Shown here in pieces: positions 62,604 through 64,000 of a stretch of 64,000 nt of DNA (positions within the stretch are counted from its first letter, which is position 1; each line of letters begins with the position of its first letter). Made by a program: the position numbers and the translations under genes. The stretch covers positions 95,886-159,885 of the forward strand of contig DHEF01000002.1 of the NCBI GenBank assembly GCA_002399735.1, given 5' to 3'. This DNA is from Chitinophagaceae bacterium UBA4857 (lineage in GTDB: Bacteria; Bacteroidota; Bacteroidia; Chitinophagales; Chitinophagaceae). The notes below the pieces were generated by a model that was not told where the DNA came from, searched no databases, and saw only the letters and a list, made by a program, of their open reading frames with translations.

Positions 62604-63731
62604 TTACCATTTAATTACTTGCTCTGTCCAGGTTGCAGGCTTAATATAAAACCTACCATTCTCATAATAAACAGGCTCATAACCCATTTGTGGCGTAAGT
62701 TCCCAGGGCTCAAAAGTTTGACTGTACGGGTAGGGCCGTTTTTCGTACATAAAATAATGACAAGAGCTCCACAGGTTGCCATCGGGCCCAATAAATAACG
62801 CATTGTGGCCGGTTTCCTGATAAGGGTCTTGTGTATCGTTAAATACCAAATGGTCGTAACCGCCGCCTTGCGCCAACTCGGGTCTGTAGCCTTTTTTTCG
62901 TGTACCAAAAATAGGTTCTTGCGAAACAAGTTCCCAGGGACCTAACGGATTTTTTGATTTAAGTAGGGCTACTTCATAGCCTCTTGTCCAGGTAGAAAAA
63001 AACATAAAGTAAGTTCCGTCTCTTTTAATTACGAACGGGCCTTCAATGCCGCCTTGCATCCACTCCGGCCAGCCGGGTTGTTTTTTGTCTAAAAACTTTT
63101 CAATGGGTGTAGTAAGCTTGCCACTGGGTAAATCAATTTTTGCCTGCCACATACCATTACCGCTGCAGTAAAAATAGGTTTGTCCGTCTTCGTCTTCAAA
63201 CAAAGTTGCATCATTATTATAATGAGGCGTAAGGGGCTCTTCATTTACCAAATTGTAAGGCCCTGTAACTTTATCCGACGAAAACAACCATACACTATGT
63301 GTTTTCATTCCCTTAGGATCTTCTTTCGTAACCTTGCCGCTGTTAATAGTAAGCCAGTATTTGTTTTGTATAAAATGAATTTCGGGTGCCCAAAATCTTC
63401 CGTTGTACGGACAATCTTCGGGCAGTTTTGATGCATCTATCAACCACGAATGTTGTTTCCAGTTGAGCAAATCGTTAGACACCAACAAACGTACACCGGG
63501 GTTAGGTCCTTCCCAAACAGGATTGGAAGTGCCAACACAATACCATAACGAATCTACCTTAATAATAAAATGGTCACGCATAGAAATAGCCGTATCTCTT
63601 GTAATAGGATTGGTATAGCGAAACTCATGCGTAGTAGTTTTAGCAGCAGTAGCTACCTGCCGCGGCTTTTGCGCCTTGCAAGCCGTAATAGTAATTAACA
63701 ATGAAAAAAGTATGATTAATTTATTGTTCAT
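62604..63731 (-). CDS. GH43-family glycosidase lipoprotein
   Basis: 375 residues, lipobox TITAC (Cys ~18). The five-bladed propeller of clan GH-F: TNPITRDTAISMRDHFIIKV, in which the Asp before HF is at the catalytic-base position, GRFWAPEIHFIQNKYWLTIN, HYNNDATLFEDEDGQTYFYC and GGIEGPFVIKRDGTYFMFFS (Glu acid), then GGYDHLVFNDTQDP. Family members cleave alpha-L-arabinofuranosyl or xylosyl linkages. Probably begins an operon with the lactonase. Confidence 0.88.
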   Translation of the reverse strand: MNNKLIILFSLLITITACKAQKPRQVATAAKTTTHEFRYTNPITRDTAISMRDHFIIKVDSLWYCVGTSNPVWEGPNPGVRLLVSNDLLNWKQHSWLIDASKLPEDCPYNGRFWAPEIHFIQNKYWLTINSGKVTKEDPKGMKTHSVWLFSSDKVTGPYNLVNEEPLTPHYNNDATLFEDEDGQTYFYCSGNGMWQAKIDLPSGKLTTPIEKFLDKKQPGWPEWMQGGIEGPFVIKRDGTYFMFFSTWTRGYEVALLKSKNPLGPWELVSQEPIFGTRKKGYRPELAQGGGYDHLVFNDTQDPYQETGHNALFIGPDGNLWSSCHYFMYEKRPYPYSQTFEPWELTPQMGYEPVYYENGRFYIKPATWTEQVIKW

Positions 63732-63774
63732 ATTTTATGTGTTTGAGTGTTTTAAACAAGCCTCCATAAAGCAA

Positions 63775-63870
63775 CACGATGTTGATTAGCGATATACAGT
63801 TGAAGAGTGCGACGCAAGGGACGATCAACTGTGTTACCGCAGTTGATTACAAAAAAATAACATTGAAATA
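63775..63870 (-). repeat. dispersed palindromic repeat, copy F
   Basis: AACACGATG, then stem ACAGTTGA ... TCAACTGT (8 bp) around AGAGTGCGACGCAAGGGACG, then GTTACCGCAGTTGATTACAA. Same flanks and loop as copy E but a different, still paired stem. The window ends without another gene (63871-64000). Confidence 0.65.
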
Positions 63871-64000
63871 TTTTACTATTATCATCAAAATGTATGGTTT
63901 ACTATATTTTATTCTGGCACCAACTTCAGTTCCTTGATTAAGCTTTTGTTGCGATCCGATAGGATCGGGTTTAATTTATTTCCAGTGGAAATGAATTAAA

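Overview
The window looks like chromosome of a Bacteroidota bacterium, most likely a Chitinophagaceae-type soil or freshwater glycan degrader (family-level placement is inference). Supporting signs are two SusC/SusD pairs, lipoproteins with lipoboxes, a triple-Tyr membrane regulator, TlpA-type thioredoxins, a bacteroidetal promoter (TTTG, then TATCTTTG) in front of tRNA-Val, and many short dispersed palindromic repeats.

Layout. 1-2.5 kb: end of a GH29 alpha-L-fucosidase, then alkA-like, aat and clpS on the minus strand (base repair plus N-degron pathway). 3-14.1 kb: a beta-1,3-glucan (laminarin-type) utilisation locus with regulator, susC, susD, a PKD-like surface lipoprotein and two GH16 glucanases. 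14.2-15.5 kb: tRNA-Val, a GIY-YIG endonuclease gene and a degenerate tRNA copy, then a frameshifted LytTR remnant. 15.5-17.5 kb: a three-gene HipBST-type toxin/antitoxin with a repeated operator. 17.5-18.9 kb: decayed sequence and repeats. 18.9-25.2 kb: a small exported peptide gene convergent with a tlpA-susC-susD operon.

25.9-42.7 kb is an A+T-rich accessory island and the most interesting part. It is built of small cassettes of one or two genes: a double-XRE regulator, a PLD-family nuclease, Gabija (gajA-gajB), several unknown proteins, an overlapping pair of a GT51 transglycosylase domain and a nucleotidyltransferase, a 570-aa protein with a four-TM partner, a possible HEPN-like protein, a membrane PLD-like protein overlapping a P-loop kinase, a lipoprotein and a broken AAA ATPase. 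Between the cassettes are two families of non-coding repeats. One is a promoter/palindrome/leader module present five times. The other is a set of attC-like inverted-repeat sites that start at or just after stop codons. The island therefore resembles an integron-type gene-cassette array, although no integrase lies in the window.

42.8-64 kb returns to ordinary genome: an LRR lipoprotein, two miniature inverted-repeat elements (one with a perfect 10-bp target duplication), a TlpA protein, an oxidoreductase/isomerase/ApbE neighbourhood, a ROK remnant, a SWIM-finger protein, a two-component system of the TPR-kinase/NarL type, an ECF sigma factor with a membrane partner, and finally an SMP-30 lactonase and a GH43 glycosidase, so that the window begins and ends with glycan catabolism. 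Coordinates come from reading the sequence; family assignments come from motif recognition without database searches.
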